Positions 18,737 through 26,774 of a stretch of 64,000 bases of DNA are shown here, piece after piece. Under the pieces are notes generated by a model. The model worked only from the letters and a program-made list of their open reading frames with translations. It did no database searches and was not told the DNA's origin. The number at the start of each line of letters is the position of its first letter. Within the stretch, counting starts at the first letter, position 1. This DNA is from Bordetella ansorpii. GTDB lineage: Bacteria > Pseudomonadota > Gammaproteobacteria > Burkholderiales > Burkholderiaceae_B. The stretch spans positions 365,649 through 429,648 of the forward strand of contig NZ_FKBS01000017.1 in NCBI RefSeq assembly GCF_900078315.1. Reading direction: 5' to 3'. A program made the position numbers and the translations under genes.

Positions 18737-19876
18737 ATGGATGCCACCGCCAAGACCGTGCAGGCCATCGAAAGCAATCTCTACGAAGGCGTGCTGGACG
18801 ATACGAGCTGGAAGCAGGCGCTCACGGGCATTGCCGAACTGGCCGGCGCGCCCTATGCCTGCCTCATGTCGCGCAATGCAAATTCGGGCTATTTCGAATT
18901 CCTCGAAACGGTCGATACGCCCGAGGCCGCCATCAGGGCCTACAACGAAGAATTCCACGCCCTGAACCCGATCAACACGCTGCCCGTGCTGCGGCGTCCC
19001 ACCGAGCAATACCTCGATCGCCAGGTACTGGGCGAGCGGCTGGAGAAATTGCCGTTCTACCAAGAGTTCCTGCGTCCCCACGGCATTTCTTTCATGATGG
19101 GGCACAAAGTCGGCATCTTCGAAGGCGTGGACTGCAACCTCTCCATCCACCGCACCCTTGGCGAACAGCCGTTCGACGACATGGCGGCCGCACGGGTGGC
19201 GCACCTGCACACTGCCCTGGAACGCGGATTCAAGCTGCGTTTCCGCCTGCGCGCGCTCGAGCAGCAGAACCTCTGGAACCGCGGCGCGCTCGACCGGCTG
19301 GGCTGTCCCATCCTCATCGCGGACGCGCAGGCGAACATGCTGCAAACCAACCAGGCCGCCGACGCCTGGCTGCGCGGGCGCGACGCCATGTTCGATCGCA
19401 TGGGCCGCACCCGCTTCGTACTGCCGAAAATCCAGCGCATCCTGCGGCAGGCCTGCGGCCTGGACGGCCCCGTACGCAGCGCAGCCGTGCAACTGCCCGA
19501 TGGCCGCGGCTCATCCACCGTGCTGATGATCGCCCTGCCGCTGCCCGAGGCCCAGGCCGAGGCGCGCGCCCTGTACGGCCGCGCCGCCATGCTGGTGGTG
19601 CTGGGGGCGGGCCTGTCCACCAACATGCCGCGCGCCGTGCTGCAGTCGGTCTTCCACCTGACCCCGGCCGAAATCCGCCTGCTGTCCCTGCTGGCCCGCC
19701 AGGACAGCCTGCGCGAGGCCGCCGAGACCCTGTCGGTCTCGCACGAAACCGCGCGCACCCAGTTGAAGTCCATCCTGCACAAGACCGGCGCGCGCCGACA
19801 GCAGGAACTGATGCGCCTGACGACCGAACTGGGCCTGCTGCCCGACGATCCGCCACCGGCCCGCGGCCTGGCCTAG
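18737..19876 (+). CDS. LuxR-type HTH transcriptional regulator
   Basis: 379 aa with a C-terminal LuxR-type helix-turn-helix (LTPAEIRLLSLLARQDSLREAAETLSVSHETARTQLKSILHKTG). The N-terminal 300 residues do not look like an acyl-homoserine-lactone-binding domain or a receiver; a PAS-like segment (CPILIADAQANMLQTNQAADAWL) lies near residues 195-220. The start at 18737 gives MDATAKTVQAIE; upstream in-frame starts add unlikely sequence. It is divergent from the lipoprotein operon across an AT-richer 168-base gap, so it may regulate that operon, which is inference. Confidence 0.85.
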   Translation: MDATAKTVQAIESNLYEGVLDDTSWKQALTGIAELAGAPYACLMSRNANSGYFEFLETVDTPEAAIRAYNEEFHALNPINTLPVLRRPTEQYLDRQVLGERLEKLPFYQEFLRPHGISFMMGHKVGIFEGVDCNLSIHRTLGEQPFDDMAAARVAHLHTALERGFKLRFRLRALEQQNLWNRGALDRLGCPILIADAQANMLQTNQAADAWLRGRDAMFDRMGRTRFVLPKIQRILRQACGLDGPVRSAAVQLPDGRGSSTVLMIALPLPEAQAEARALYGRAAMLVVLGAGLSTNMPRAVLQSVFHLTPAEIRLLSLLARQDSLREAAETLSVSHETARTQLKSILHKTGARRQQELMRLTTELGLLPDDPPPARGLA

Positions 19877-20002
19877 GCTGAATCGACATAAGGAAAGAAG
19901 CGCACAGAGAGGAGATGATTCGGATCTGCCGCTGCGCTACGGCAAGTAAAGGCCGCTCCACAAACGTTTCGCCCGCTGGGCGGCAGCCGGGGATACATGG
20001 CC

Positions 20003-20938
20003 TTACGCCTCCCCGTCCTTGCCGCTGTAACGATCTTCCAACGCGGTCCACTGCGGATAATCGAACAGGTTCCACAGCGCGCGGTGATCCAGCATTGCAT
20101 CGCGCTGCGCATGGGTCGAGCCCTGCTCGGCCAGGCTGGCCAGCATGCGCGCGCCAGCGAACGACAGCGCACGCGTCAGCGCATTCGGATAGATGGCATA
20201 GCGATAGCCCAGCTCGCGCAGCCGCTCGCCCGTCAGGATAGGCGTGCGCCCCCCTTCCACCATATTGGCCAGCACCGGTGCGTCCACCGACTGTGCCACC
20301 TGGGCCAGTTCCTGTTCGGATTCCGGCGACTCGACAAAAATCACGTCGGCTCCGGCCTCGCGATACCGATTGGCGCGATCGATGGCCGCGGCCAGGCCCT
20401 GCGTGGTGCGCGCGTCGGTGCGCGCCACGATGTGCAGGTCCGCATCGGCACGGTTATCTACCGCCGCCTTGATGCGATCGATCATCTCGCGTTCGGGCAC
20501 GACGGTGCGGTTGGGTTCGTGGCCGCACTTCTTGGGCCAGGCCTGGTCTTCGAGTTGAATGCCAGCCACCCCGGCACGCTCCAGCTCGCGCACCGTGCGA
20601 ATGACGTTCAAGGGTCCGCCATAGCCGGTGTCGGCATCGGCGATCACGGGGATGTCGACCACGTCGCAGATCTGCCGGACGCGATCCAGCACCTCGGAGA
20701 ACGACATCAGCGACACGTCCGGCGCCCCCAGCGCGCTCATGGAGATGCCGGAGCCGGTGACATAGACCGCCTGAAAACCGGCACGCTCCACCAGCCGCGC
20801 GGTGATGCAGTCGTAGGCGCCGGGCACGATGTTCAGCGCATCGCCTTGCGTCAGGGCCGACAGCAGGCGCGTGCGCGCCGGTTTGACGCGCAGTACGCCG
20901 GGAACCGCGTTGGCGGGAATTTCACGAGAGAGGGTCAA
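20003..20938 (-). CDS. Isocitrate lyase/PEP mutase family lyase or oxaloacetate decarboxylase
   Basis: TIM-barrel enzyme of about 311 aa. Visible family motifs are VPGAYDCITARLVERAGF, YVTGSGISMS, the metal-binding DADTGYGG, QLEDQAWPKKCGH (the K[KR]CGH catalytic loop of methylisocitrate lyases and oxaloacetate decarboxylases) and VARTDAR. I chose a TTG start at 20938 because AGGAAG sits 5 bases upstream and TTGA overlaps the stop of the SMP-30 gene; no good ATG exists nearby. It probably cleaves or decarboxylates a 2-oxo acid; the exact substrate is unknown. Confidence 0.83.
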   Translation of the reverse strand: MTLSREIPANAVPGVLRVKPARTRLLSALTQGDALNIVPGAYDCITARLVERAGFQAVYVTGSGISMSALGAPDVSLMSFSEVLDRVRQICDVVDIPVIADADTGYGGPLNVIRTVRELERAGVAGIQLEDQAWPKKCGHEPNRTVVPEREMIDRIKAAVDNRADADLHIVARTDARTTQGLAAAIDRANRYREAGADVIFVESPESEQELAQVAQSVDAPVLANMVEGGRTPILTGERLRELGYRYAIYPNALTRALSFAGARMLASLAEQGSTHAQRDAMLDHRALWNLFDYPQWTALEDRYSGKDGEA

Positions 20939-21879
20939 GATGCTTCCTTGGAAACGGCCTGCGGGCCGGAATGCGAATAGAGGGACCGGCCTGCCTGAGG
21001 CAAGTCGGCGCACAGCACCGAACCGCTGGATGATTCGGTGATGAACAAACGATTAGGCTGATCGACGCCGAACGCTACATTGGTGGCGAACGGGCCCGTG
21101 CTGGGCTCGATACGGGCGATGGGTTCGCCCAGCCTGCTGAACTGCCAGACGGTCAAGCCCGAGTGCGCCACCACAAGGTTGTCGTCCACGTCCATGGCCA
21201 AACCATCGGGCCCGCCCAGGCTGCCCGACAATTGCAGGAACACCCCCACCTTCGAGACGCCCCCATCCAGCATCAGCGGTACACGCCACACCGCATTGGC
21301 GCGCGTCACAGCAAGGTAGAGAATGGATTGCTCGCGGTTGAGCACCAGGCCGTTGGGGCTGGGCACGTTGGAAAGCAGGCATTCCAGCCGTCCGTTGGCA
21401 TTCAGGCGATAGACGCGGCCAGTGGCGTCATGCAGGCCGGTCTGCCCCTGGTCGGTGAAATACAGATTTCCCTGCATGTCGAACGTCAGGTCATTGCAAC
21501 CCCGGAAATGTTCGCTGCGTGCGCGCTGGACCACCGGCTCGACCCTCCCGCGCGCCACGTCCAATTGCAGAATGCCGTTGCGGTAGTCGGCGACGAACAG
21601 CCGTCCGTCCGCATGCATGGCCAGGCCGTTAGGCTCGCCGTCGTACTCGATGATCAGTTCCCACTGGCCCGCGGGCGTGATGCGGAAGATCCGGCCAAAC
21701 GGGATATCGGTCACATACAGATTGCCCTGGCGATCGAAGGTGGGGCCTTCCAGAAACGAATGGACCGTCTGCCCATGCTTGTTGGCGTCTGTCCAGGCGG
21801 AACGCACACCCTTCTTGCGGAACGCGTCGGGCATGGACGTGAACACTTGCGTGGCGATCACTGGCGGTGGAGCGAACAT
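20935..21879 (-). CDS. SMP-30/gluconolactonase family protein
   Basis: Beta-propeller hydrolase of 314 aa: LEGPTFDRQGNLYVTDIPFGRIFRI, NGLAMHADGRLFVADY, CNDLTFDMQGNLYFTDQG and PNGLVLNREQSILYLAVT. These repeat motifs carry the metal-binding Glu, Asn and Asp residues of the SMP-30/gluconolactonase family, suggesting a lactonase. The start at MFAPPPVIATQ follows an AGGTG site. It overlaps the downstream lyase by 4 bases and follows a Bug-type solute receptor, so it is likely part of a catabolic operon for an unknown sugar acid or aromatic-derived lactone. Confidence 0.87.
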   Translation of the reverse strand: MFAPPPVIATQVFTSMPDAFRKKGVRSAWTDANKHGQTVHSFLEGPTFDRQGNLYVTDIPFGRIFRITPAGQWELIIEYDGEPNGLAMHADGRLFVADYRNGILQLDVARGRVEPVVQRARSEHFRGCNDLTFDMQGNLYFTDQGQTGLHDATGRVYRLNANGRLECLLSNVPSPNGLVLNREQSILYLAVTRANAVWRVPLMLDGGVSKVGVFLQLSGSLGGPDGLAMDVDDNLVVAHSGLTVWQFSRLGEPIARIEPSTGPFATNVAFGVDQPNRLFITESSSGSVLCADLPQAGRSLYSHSGPQAVSKEAS

Positions 21880-21973
21880 GGAACACCTGCTTGGGAAAAG
21901 TCGGGAAAGGCGCTGCCGGGCACGCATGCATGCCTGAAGCGACGCCGGATATTCAAAGAGATACTGGGTCCGA

Positions 21974-22951
21974 TCACTGAGGTTTGATGCCGGCTGCGTG
22001 GCTCACCTCGGTCCAGCGGCGGGTCTCGTCGCGCACGACCTTGCCGAACGCCTCGGGACTGGACGGCGTCACCTCCGCGCCCTGCTGGGCAAAGCGTTCG
22101 ACCAGCGCCGGATCGGCAAGAGCCTTGTGGATCAGCGCGCTCATGCGGGACACAATGGCCGGATCGGTGCCGCGCGGCATCGCCACGCCATACCAGTTGT
22201 CGACAGCGAAGCCCGGCAAACCACTTTCGGCGACGGTGGGAACATCAGGCAAGGCGGCGACCCGCCGCGCGCTGCTGACGGCCAGGATCTTGATCTTGCC
22301 CTGCCCTCTCTGCGGCAGCGCCGTAGGCACGGCGGTGAACAGCAGGTCCGCGCTGTCCGCCATCACCCCCAGCAAGGCTTCGCCGCCCCCCTTGTACGGA
22401 ATGTGGGCGATGTCGATGCCAGCATCGCGCTTGAACAGTTCCGCGGTCATATGCGGTGAGCTGCCATAGCCGCCCGAACCGAAGTTGAGCTTGCCCGGAT
22501 GGCTGCGGGCGTAGGCGATCAGATCACGCACCGAGTTGAATGGCGAGCGCTCGGGCACCACCAGCGCCATGGGCGTGCTGATGGCCGCCCCCACCGGCGC
22601 CAGGTCTCTGGCCTGATCCCACGGCAGCTTTTCGTACAGCCCGGGCAACATCGCGTAGCTGGACTCGAACAACAGCGCGGTATAGCCATCGGGTGCCGCC
22701 TTGGCCACGTAGTTGGTGCCGATGGTGCCGCCCGCACCCGGCTTGTTTTCCACGATGAACGGCTTGCCGGTCTGCACCCCCAGGCTCTGAGCCAGTTGGC
22801 GAGCCGTGAAATCCACCGTGCCGCCGGCGGCCCAGGGCACCACGATCTTGACCGGCTGACTGGGCCATGCGGCCGCATCCTGCGCGGCCACGCCGCGGGC
22901 AATGCTCATGACGGCCAAGCCAAACACTGCTGCCAGGTAAAGTTTTTTCAT
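21974..22951 (-). CDS. Bug-type (TctC family) periplasmic solute-binding protein
   Basis: 325 aa with a cleaved signal peptide (MKKLYLAAVFGLAVMSIARGVAA). Bug-family motifs: PSQPVKIVVPWAAGGTVDFTARQLA, FIVENKPGAGGTIGTNYVAKA, DGYTALLFE, GSGGYGSSPHMTAELFKRDAGIDIAHIPYKGGG and DVPTVAESGLPGF. These proteins bind carboxylates or other small molecules and are greatly expanded in Bordetella relatives, mostly without linked TctAB permeases, as here. First gene of an operon divergent from an IclR regulator. Confidence 0.94.
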   Translation of the reverse strand: MKKLYLAAVFGLAVMSIARGVAAQDAAAWPSQPVKIVVPWAAGGTVDFTARQLAQSLGVQTGKPFIVENKPGAGGTIGTNYVAKAAPDGYTALLFESSYAMLPGLYEKLPWDQARDLAPVGAAISTPMALVVPERSPFNSVRDLIAYARSHPGKLNFGSGGYGSSPHMTAELFKRDAGIDIAHIPYKGGGEALLGVMADSADLLFTAVPTALPQRGQGKIKILAVSSARRVAALPDVPTVAESGLPGFAVDNWYGVAMPRGTDPAIVSRMSALIHKALADPALVERFAQQGAEVTPSSPEAFGKVVRDETRRWTEVSHAAGIKPQ

Positions 22952-23003
22952 TGTTTCGTGTCTCCTCATTGGTGTCGGTCGTACTCGCACTACTTTTTTC
23001 TAT

Positions 23004-23038
23004 CTGATAGAATTTAATTCTATTTAATAGACTATCAG
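23004..23038. promoter_or_regulatory. Nested inverted repeats, candidate IclR operator
   Basis: In the AT-rich gap between the divergent Bug gene and the IclR gene, TAGAATT-T-AATTCTA (23008-23022) is a perfect palindrome. It is enclosed by wider arms CTGATAG (23004-23010) and CTATCAG (23032-23038). IclR-family dimers bind such palindromes, so this is a likely operator for one or both promoters. Confidence 0.6.
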
Positions 23039-23090
23039 TGCCGCGCTGCCCCGTCAATTGCGGACAACACTTGGGATATAGTTCGCACAA

Positions 23091-23810
23091 ATGCCTCGCT
23101 ATCCTGTTCGCCCCGCCGATGCCGCGTTTTCCGCCGAAGGCGGAGTCACCGCCGTAGACCGCGCCCTTACCGTGCTCACCGCATTCCGCGACGACGACAG
23201 AACCCTGTCTTTGGCCGAATTGAGCAACCGCACGCAGATGGTGCGCAGCACCACGCTGCGCCTGCTGGCCTCGCTGGCGCACTTCGGATTCGTGCAGAAA
23301 ACAGTTGATGGAAATTACGCGCTGGGACCGTCGGTAGCCCGGCTGCACCGGGTCTACTCAGCCTCGTTCAGCCTGGAAGCCCTGGTACCCGAGGCACTGC
23401 GCCAGTTGGTGGAGCGCACCCAGGAAAGCGCGTCGTTCCATGTCCGCCAGGGGGATCAACGCCTGGTGCTGTACCGTGTCAATTCCCCTCAGCCCCTGTC
23501 GGACCAGAGCCGCGTGGGCGACCTCTTTCCGCTGGATCGCGGCACGGGCGGGCACGTCCTGCTGGCCTTTGCCGGCGCGGTCGGCGACCGCTACGACCGT
23601 ATCCGCGCCGAAGGCATTTCCGCCATGCCCGTCAGCGACCGCACTCCCGATCTGGCTGGCATCTCGGTGCCGGTCTTCGACGCACGCCAGGAGGTGGTGG
23701 GCGCGGTCACGCTGACCATGCCCGCGCAGCGCTACGCCGTGCGGCACTGCGAGACCGTCCGGGAAACCGCGCGCGCGCTGACGCTCAAGCTGGGTGGCGC
23801 GGTGGACTGA
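23091..23810 (+). CDS. IclR-family transcriptional regulator
   Basis: 239 aa. N-terminal winged helix (AVDRALTVLTAFRD, LSLAELSNRTQMVRSTTLRLLASLAHFGF) and C-terminal effector-binding IclR domain (PEALRQLVERTQESASFHVRQGDQRLVLYRV, LDRGTGGHVLLAFAG). Divergent from the Bug/SMP-30/lyase operon and probably its regulator, responding to a carboxylate-like ligand (family knowledge). The ATG at 23091 starts MPRYPVRPADAAF. Confidence 0.93.
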   Translation: MPRYPVRPADAAFSAEGGVTAVDRALTVLTAFRDDDRTLSLAELSNRTQMVRSTTLRLLASLAHFGFVQKTVDGNYALGPSVARLHRVYSASFSLEALVPEALRQLVERTQESASFHVRQGDQRLVLYRVNSPQPLSDQSRVGDLFPLDRGTGGHVLLAFAGAVGDRYDRIRAEGISAMPVSDRTPDLAGISVPVFDARQEVVGAVTLTMPAQRYAVRHCETVRETARALTLKLGGAVD

Positions 23811-23924
23811 CGCAGGATGCGCGCAAAGCAACATGGCCCGCCCTCCGGATCGAGAGCAGGCCATCGGAAAAACTTACTACGACTTATCCAGGTCATCCCA
23901 CAAGTTCGGGATCATCGCCGCCCA

Positions 23925-24650
23925 TCAGGCCAGTTCGCCCGTGACCTGCGGGAACACGCGCTGGTAGCCCTCGCCGTACCGAATCTTCAGATCCGAATTG
24001 CGCGCCGCCTGCACGCCGCGCTGCAAGGCCACGCGGGTGTAGTACTCCCACAGATGCTCCTGCGCAGCCATGGTCTCGAATGCGCGGCGCTTGGTCTCCC
24101 AGACCGGCGAGATGTCCAGCAGCACATCGGGCTTCCATTCGCATTGCTCGGGCTGGTGCGGCTCGAACAGGAACACCGGTGGCGCCCCCAGCACGCCTTG
24201 CTGCGGATGGTGTCCATGCGCTTGCGCAATCACGCGCGCTTCCTGGGCGACGTGCGTGGCCAACGGATGGTCGAAGTTGTACGGATCACGCTGCGAATGC
24301 GTCAGCACGAAGGCCGGCCGCAGTTCGCGGTAGATATCGACCAACTCGAACAGCGCCTGGTCGGGCACACGCAAGGGGTAATCGCCGCAATCCAGGAACC
24401 GGACCGAAGCGCCCAGGATGCCCGCCGCCTTTTCCGCTTCTTCGCGGCGGGCGGCTTTCACGCGTTCCAGCGTCATGCCCGGTTCGCGCCACAGCTTGGC
24501 CGACTCGCCGCGTTCGCCGTAGGACAGGCAGACGACGACCATGTTCCAGCCCCGGCTGGCATACAGCGCGATCGCGCCCCCGGCGCGCCAGACGAAATCC
24601 GCCGAATGCGCGCTGACGACCAGGCCGGTCTGTTGCTTGGTGCTGCTCAT
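23925..24650 (-). CDS. galB: 4-oxalomesaconate hydratase-like PIG-L family protein (GalB)
   Basis: 241 aa of the PIG-L/LmbE fold. In place of the usual AHPDDE metal motif it has SAHSADFVWRAGGAIAL. It also has THSQRDPYNFDHPLATHVAQEARV, FEPHQPEQCEWKPD and EHLWEYYTRVALQRGVQAARN. To my recollection these are the distinctive motifs of Pseudomonas putida GalB, which hydrates 4-oxalomesaconate in gallate breakdown. The start MSSTKQQ follows GGGAGC. Only a Bug receptor and a LysR regulator accompany it; no gallate dioxygenase (galA), aldolase (galC) or tautomerase (galD) is in the window. Confidence 0.75.
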   Translation of the reverse strand: MSSTKQQTGLVVSAHSADFVWRAGGAIALYASRGWNMVVVCLSYGERGESAKLWREPGMTLERVKAARREEAEKAAGILGASVRFLDCGDYPLRVPDQALFELVDIYRELRPAFVLTHSQRDPYNFDHPLATHVAQEARVIAQAHGHHPQQGVLGAPPVFLFEPHQPEQCEWKPDVLLDISPVWETKRRAFETMAAQEHLWEYYTRVALQRGVQAARNSDLKIRYGEGYQRVFPQVTGELA

Positions 24651-24686
24651 GAATTGCTCCCTTGAATTGGCCGGCTGGGCATGCAC

Positions 24687-25676
24687 TCAATCGGCGTGCA
24701 CGCCAGCCTGCTTGATGACGCGTTCCCATTTGGTGGTTTCGGCGGCGACGAAGCGGCTGAAATCGGCAGCGCTGCCTGGCGTCAGTTCAGCGCCCATCTC
24801 CGCCATGCGCTGCCGCACATTCGCGTCGGCCAGCGCCTTCTGCAGCGCCTGGTTCAGGCGCTGCACCACCTGCTGCGGCATGCCGGCCGGCCCGATCAGG
24901 CCCCACCACACCGCGGCCTGCGCGCCCGGCATTCCCTGGTCAGCCACGGTCGGCACCTCGGGCAGCAGGGGCGACCGCCTGGCATCGAGCACCGCCAGCG
25001 CGCGCAGCTTGCCCGACTGGACATGCGGCACGACCTCCAGCGGGTTGATGGCCATGAAACCGATACGCCCGCCCAACAGATCCGTGACGGCGGGCGACCC
25101 GCCCTTGTACGGCACATGCAGCGCCTGGAACTTGCCCTCGCGCTTGAGCAGTTCGCTGGCCAGATGCCCCGAACTGCCGTTGCCGGCGGAAGCGTAGGTC
25201 AGCTTGTCGGGATGGGCGCGGCCGTAGGCCACCAGATCCTTCAGGCTCTTGAATGAAGCATCGGAAGGCACCACCACGACCAGCGAGGCATAGCCGATGG
25301 CGCCCACCGCCGCGAAATCCTTGGCGGGGTCGAAAGGCAGCTTGGAGAACAGCGCCGCGTTGGCGGCCAGGGTGTTCGAGGCCGTCAGCAGCGTATAGCC
25401 GTCCGGCTGCGCACGCGCCACCGTCTCCATGCCGATGTTGGTCGCGGCGCCGGGCCGATTGTCCACGATGATGGGTTGCCCCAGGTCCTCCGACATCTTC
25501 TGCGTCACCAGACGCGTGACGATATCCACGCCACCGCCCGGCGAGTAAGGCACGACCACGCGTATGGGTTTGTCGGGGAACGCCTGCGCGCCCTGCGCGG
25601 CGCCGGCCCCCGCCAGCGCGACCGCCAGGCCGCAGGCGCGCAGCAGGCGTACCAGGACATGTGAAGTCCGTTGCAT
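24687..25676 (-). CDS. Bug-type (TctC family) periplasmic solute-binding protein
   Basis: 329 aa. Signal peptide up to AGAAQGAQA, then FPDKPIRVVVPYSPGGGVDIVTRLV, IIVDNRPGAATNIGMETVARAQPDGYTLL, YASAGNGSSGHLASELLKREG, HVPYKGGSPAVTDLLGG and PEVPTVADQGMPGAQ, all typical of the Bug family. A GGAGAC ribosome site precedes the ATG at 25676. It is 36 bases upstream of galB on the same strand and divergent from a LysR gene. It probably binds an aromatic acid or pathway intermediate (inference). Confidence 0.94.
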   Translation of the reverse strand: MQRTSHVLVRLLRACGLAVALAGAGAAQGAQAFPDKPIRVVVPYSPGGGVDIVTRLVTQKMSEDLGQPIIVDNRPGAATNIGMETVARAQPDGYTLLTASNTLAANAALFSKLPFDPAKDFAAVGAIGYASLVVVVPSDASFKSLKDLVAYGRAHPDKLTYASAGNGSSGHLASELLKREGKFQALHVPYKGGSPAVTDLLGGRIGFMAINPLEVVPHVQSGKLRALAVLDARRSPLLPEVPTVADQGMPGAQAAVWWGLIGPAGMPQQVVQRLNQALQKALADANVRQRMAEMGAELTPGSAADFSRFVAAETTKWERVIKQAGVHAD

Positions 25677-25745
25677 CGATGTCTCCTGTTTACAGGAACG
25701 CCGGTGGCGTCCCATTTTTGGTATGAAGGTGACAATGATCGCGCC

Positions 25746-25763
25746 GGATCATTAATATGATCC
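25746..25763. promoter_or_regulatory. Perfect inverted repeat, candidate LysR-regulator site
   Basis: GGATCAT-TAAT-ATGATCC lies in the AT-rich gap between the divergent Bug gene and the LysR gene. LysR-type regulators bind interrupted palindromes in such positions. The spacing is close to, but not exactly, the T-N11-A pattern. Confidence 0.5.
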
Positions 25764-25805
25764 AATACTTTTCAGACCAACTTTTTATTTTGATTCCAAA
25801 TAACC

Positions 25806-26741
25806 ATGGAATTTCGCCAGCTACGCTACTTCGTGGCGGTTGCCGAAGAACTGAGCTTCAGCGCTGCCGCCCGGCGGCTTCACGTCAGCCAGCCGCCACT
25901 GAGCCTGCAGATCAAGGCATTGGAAGAAGAACTGGGTTCGGTGCTGCTCGAACGCACCAAACGCCATGTCGCGCTGACTGAAGCCGGCGCCCTGTTCCTG
26001 GAACAGGCCCGCGCGGTCCTGCGGCACATGGACCGCGCCGGGGAAGTGGTGCGGTTGGCCTCGCGCGGCCTGGCCGGCGAGTTGCGCCTGGCCTTCACGG
26101 CGTCGGTGCCCATGTTCGATGCGTTTCCCCGGCTGATCCACCGTTTCCGCAGCGCGCATCCACAGGCACGCGCCGACCTGGCCCACATGTCCACGGGCCA
26201 GCAGTTGCGCGCCTTGTCGGACAAGACCATAGACGTGGGCTTCCTGCGCCCTTCCCTGTTGTTCTGCGCGCCAGCCAGCGTTGCCACGCTGCCGCTCTGG
26301 AGCGACCGCCTCGCCGCTGTCCTGCCCGATCATCACCCGCTGGCGCAAGCTGCGCAGCCCCTTCCCTTGACCGCGCTGAAGGACGAACCCTTCATCCTGT
26401 TTCCACGTGGACTGGGCTGCGGCCTGTTCGAGCATGTCATGGTGTTGACCAGCCGCGCGGGTTACGCTCCCCGCCTGGTGCAGGAGGCCCGTGAAGGCGC
26501 CACCATCCTGGGCCTGGTGGCCGCGGGCATGGGCATCTCCATCCTGCCGGAAACGTATGCGCGCAGCGGCGTGCCCGGCGTGGCGTACCGGACGATCGAC
26601 ACCCCCGACGCCGCCAGCCAGTTGCTGTTGGCCTACCGCCCCGATGACGATGCACCGCTGCTGCGGCGGTTTCTCGATACGGTCCGGGAGAGCGCCCTGG
26701 CGGAGAACGCCTCCACCATCGCGGCTTCCGTGCCTGCCTGA
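25806..26741 (+). CDS. LysR-family transcriptional regulator
   Basis: 311 aa. N-terminal HTH (MEFRQLRYFVAVAEELSFSAAARRLHVSQPPLSLQIKALEEELG) is textbook LysR, followed by a periplasmic-binding-like effector domain (GELRLAFTASVPMFDAFPRLIHRF; VAAGMGISILPETYA). The N-terminus resembles the BenM/CatM-like subgroup used for aromatic catabolism. Divergent from the Bug-galB operon and likely its activator, possibly sensing an intermediate of that pathway. Confidence 0.94.
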   Translation: MEFRQLRYFVAVAEELSFSAAARRLHVSQPPLSLQIKALEEELGSVLLERTKRHVALTEAGALFLEQARAVLRHMDRAGEVVRLASRGLAGELRLAFTASVPMFDAFPRLIHRFRSAHPQARADLAHMSTGQQLRALSDKTIDVGFLRPSLLFCAPASVATLPLWSDRLAAVLPDHHPLAQAAQPLPLTALKDEPFILFPRGLGCGLFEHVMVLTSRAGYAPRLVQEAREGATILGLVAAGMGISILPETYARSGVPGVAYRTIDTPDAASQLLLAYRPDDDAPLLRRFLDTVRESALAENASTIAASVPA

Positions 26742-26774
26742 AACCGGCCTGCCGCAGCCATCCTGCCGGGCACC

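Noticed and set aside
23925-24650. Ordinary PIG-L N-acetylglucosamine deacetylase
   Set aside because: The AHPDD metal motif is replaced by AHSAD, and the other motifs fit 4-oxalomesaconate hydratase better.
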